A stretch of 13,203 nt of DNA from Candidatus Moraniibacteriota bacterium (GTDB lineage Bacteria; Patescibacteriota; Minisyncoccia; Moranbacterales; UBA1568): assembly GCA_023261685.1 (NCBI GenBank), contig JAHFOM010000025.1, positions 1 to 13,203 of the forward strand, read 5' to 3'. The translations under genes and the position numbers were made by a program. The notes beneath the pieces were generated by a model, which saw only the letters and a program-made list of their open reading frames with translations, did no database searches and was not told the DNA's origin. This document shows positions 12,341 through 13,203 of this stretch, piece after piece. Each line of letters opens with the position of its first letter. The stretch's first letter is position 1.

Positions 12341-12802
12341 ATGTCTCACAAGCAATATGCTCCTTCTGGTCTAGAACAGCTTATCCTCAAGGTTCCGCAC
12401 CACATCGGTTCGCTCGCATCACTCTTCGTCCATACCCTGCTGTTCATCGGCATTTTTTCTTTACATTGGATCGACTTTACCTTTGATCAGATACTACTCA
12501 TCCTGACCACTCTCGTGTCGCTTGAAGCCATCTATCTCTCTGTGTTCATTCAAATAACCATCAATCATCAGGCCGAACAAATTGAGGAAGTGAGTGAAGA
12601 CGTGGAAGAGATGTCCAAAGACATCGACACCATCCAAGAAGAAGTCAAGGAAATTGGGGAAGAAGTCGAGGATCTCGGAGAAGAAATCGAACAAGATGAC
12701 AAGGAGGATGCCGAGGAACGCGCCCAAGATATGCGCCGCATCACACGCCTTGAGGCAGTACTCGAAGAACTCCTCACCGAAGTCCGCAGTATGAAAAAAT
12801 AA
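12341..12802 (+). CDS. DUF1003-like membrane protein with acidic coiled-coil tail
   Basis: 153 aa. Two TM helices at about 22-43 (GSLASLFVHTLLFIGIFSLHW) and 50-72 (ILLILTTLVSLEAIYLSVFI) are followed by INHQAEQ. The H-x-GS start, the W before the loop, FDQILLILT and SLEAI...NxQAE match the DUF1003 layout. Residues 76-148 are a long, strongly acidic heptad coiled coil (VSEDVEEMSKDIDTIQEEVK and on), longer than usual in DUF1003. Function unknown. ATG 12341 is chosen because it starts the recognisable protein; the frame is open back to 12221, but those 40 codons look non-coding. Possible promoter: TTGTAA with TATCCT 17 nt later, just upstream. No Shine-Dalgarno site. Confidence 0.78.
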   Translation: MSHKQYAPSGLEQLILKVPHHIGSLASLFVHTLLFIGIFSLHWIDFTFDQILLILTTLVSLEAIYLSVFIQITINHQAEQIEEVSEDVEEMSKDIDTIQEEVKEIGEEVEDLGEEIEQDDKEDAEERAQDMRRITRLEAVLEELLTEVRSMKK

Positions 12803-12830
12803 CTTCCAGGCAGGTTACCGACACAACTCT

Positions 12831-13203
12831 ATGAGTGATCACCAAGCGCAGATCATCTACCTTTCTCACGGTGGCGGACCACTGCCACTGATGAACGATC
12901 CCGGACACCGGGCGATGATTGATTTTATGCGGACGCTGCCATCGAACATCCGTAGGCCCGATGCCATTCTTGTTATCAGCGCGCATTGGGAAGCACCGGT
13001 CGCAACCCTTCTCAATGCGACTCACCCGCCACTCCTTTTCGACTATTATGGTTTCCCACCAGAAACCTATACCATTACCTACCCCGCGCCCAACAACACC
13101 ACACTCGTCAAAAAAATTACCGCCCTGCTCGCAAATAACAATATACCGTCAGACACTGATCCAAGTCGCGGATTCACTCATGGCGTCTTCATTCCCCTCA
13201 CCC
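12831..13203 (+). CDS. DODA/LigB-type extradiol ring-cleavage dioxygenase (N-terminal part)
   Basis: 124 complete codons from the ATG at 12831 to the right edge, no stop, so the C-terminal half is missing. The start YLSHGGGPLPL carries the first metal-ligand His (residue 13). ISAHWE (His52) is the second conserved His. HPPLLFDYYGFPPETYTITYPAP is the signature of class III DOPA 4,5-dioxygenase-like proteins (E. coli YgiD type), and GFTHGVFIPL (His117) is a third conserved His region. These Fe(II)- or Zn(II)-dependent enzymes open catechol rings; the substrate here is unknown. It lies 28 bp after the coiled-coil gene on the same strand and may be co-transcribed. No strong Shine-Dalgarno site. 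Confidence 0.9.
   Translation, partial: MSDHQAQIIYLSHGGGPLPLMNDPGHRAMIDFMRTLPSNIRRPDAILVISAHWEAPVATLLNATHPPLLFDYYGFPPETYTITYPAPNNTTLVKKITALLANNNIPSDTDPSRGFTHGVFIPLT

Overview
The window looks like chromosomal DNA of a Candidate Phyla Radiation (Patescibacteria) bacterium, probably of the Parcubacteria type. This is inferred from protein style only; there is no rRNA or tRNA gene to anchor it. The supporting traits are a dense block of secreted beta-rich proteins of kinds common in that group (a fibre with strand repeats, FN3-like modules, proteins resembling WxL-interacting DUF916 proteins), a small helix-turn-helix protein carrying a transmembrane segment, a single-domain GIY-YIG nuclease, short intergenic gaps, and few clear Shine-Dalgarno sites. 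Several genes end in TGA, so TGA is a stop here. That argues against Gracilibacteria and Absconditabacteria, which read it as glycine.

Layout: nearly everything up to 12185 is read leftward (minus strand). In transcription order these are MscL (12185-11862); a membrane protein with a LytR_C domain followed by a secreted FN3-like protein (11770-10078); a secreted paralog of that protein with its own strong promoter (9962-8934) and a bidirectional terminator; a two-gene unit of an anchored Ig/FN3-like protein and a three-helix membrane protein (8755-7032); a run of three DUF916-like signal-peptide/ectodomain/TM proteins plus one more membrane protein (6885-3137); a 295-bp GIY-YIG element with 16-bp inverted ends and a 4-bp target duplication (2813-3107); and a promoter with a structured, terminator-containing leader, serving a membrane-anchored HTH protein and the start of a large fibre protein that leaves the window. 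At the right end two genes read rightward: a DUF1003-like coiled-coil membrane protein and the start of a DODA/LigB-type extradiol dioxygenase.

The main theme is the cell envelope. Two DUF916-like neighbours share an 879-bp ectodomain-coding segment, identical wherever compared, yet have unrelated signal peptides and membrane anchors. The switch occurs at codon boundaries, close to the signal cleavage site and the start of the TM helix. Secreted proteins with a shared C-terminal domain next to DUF916-like anchors resemble the WxL/WxLIP loci of Firmicutes. A CPR version of such a surface-assembly system is the best candidate here for something little described. No gene-free stretch exceeds 300 bases. 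The longest gaps are 2614-2819, 8756-8933, 12186-12340 and 6886-7031.
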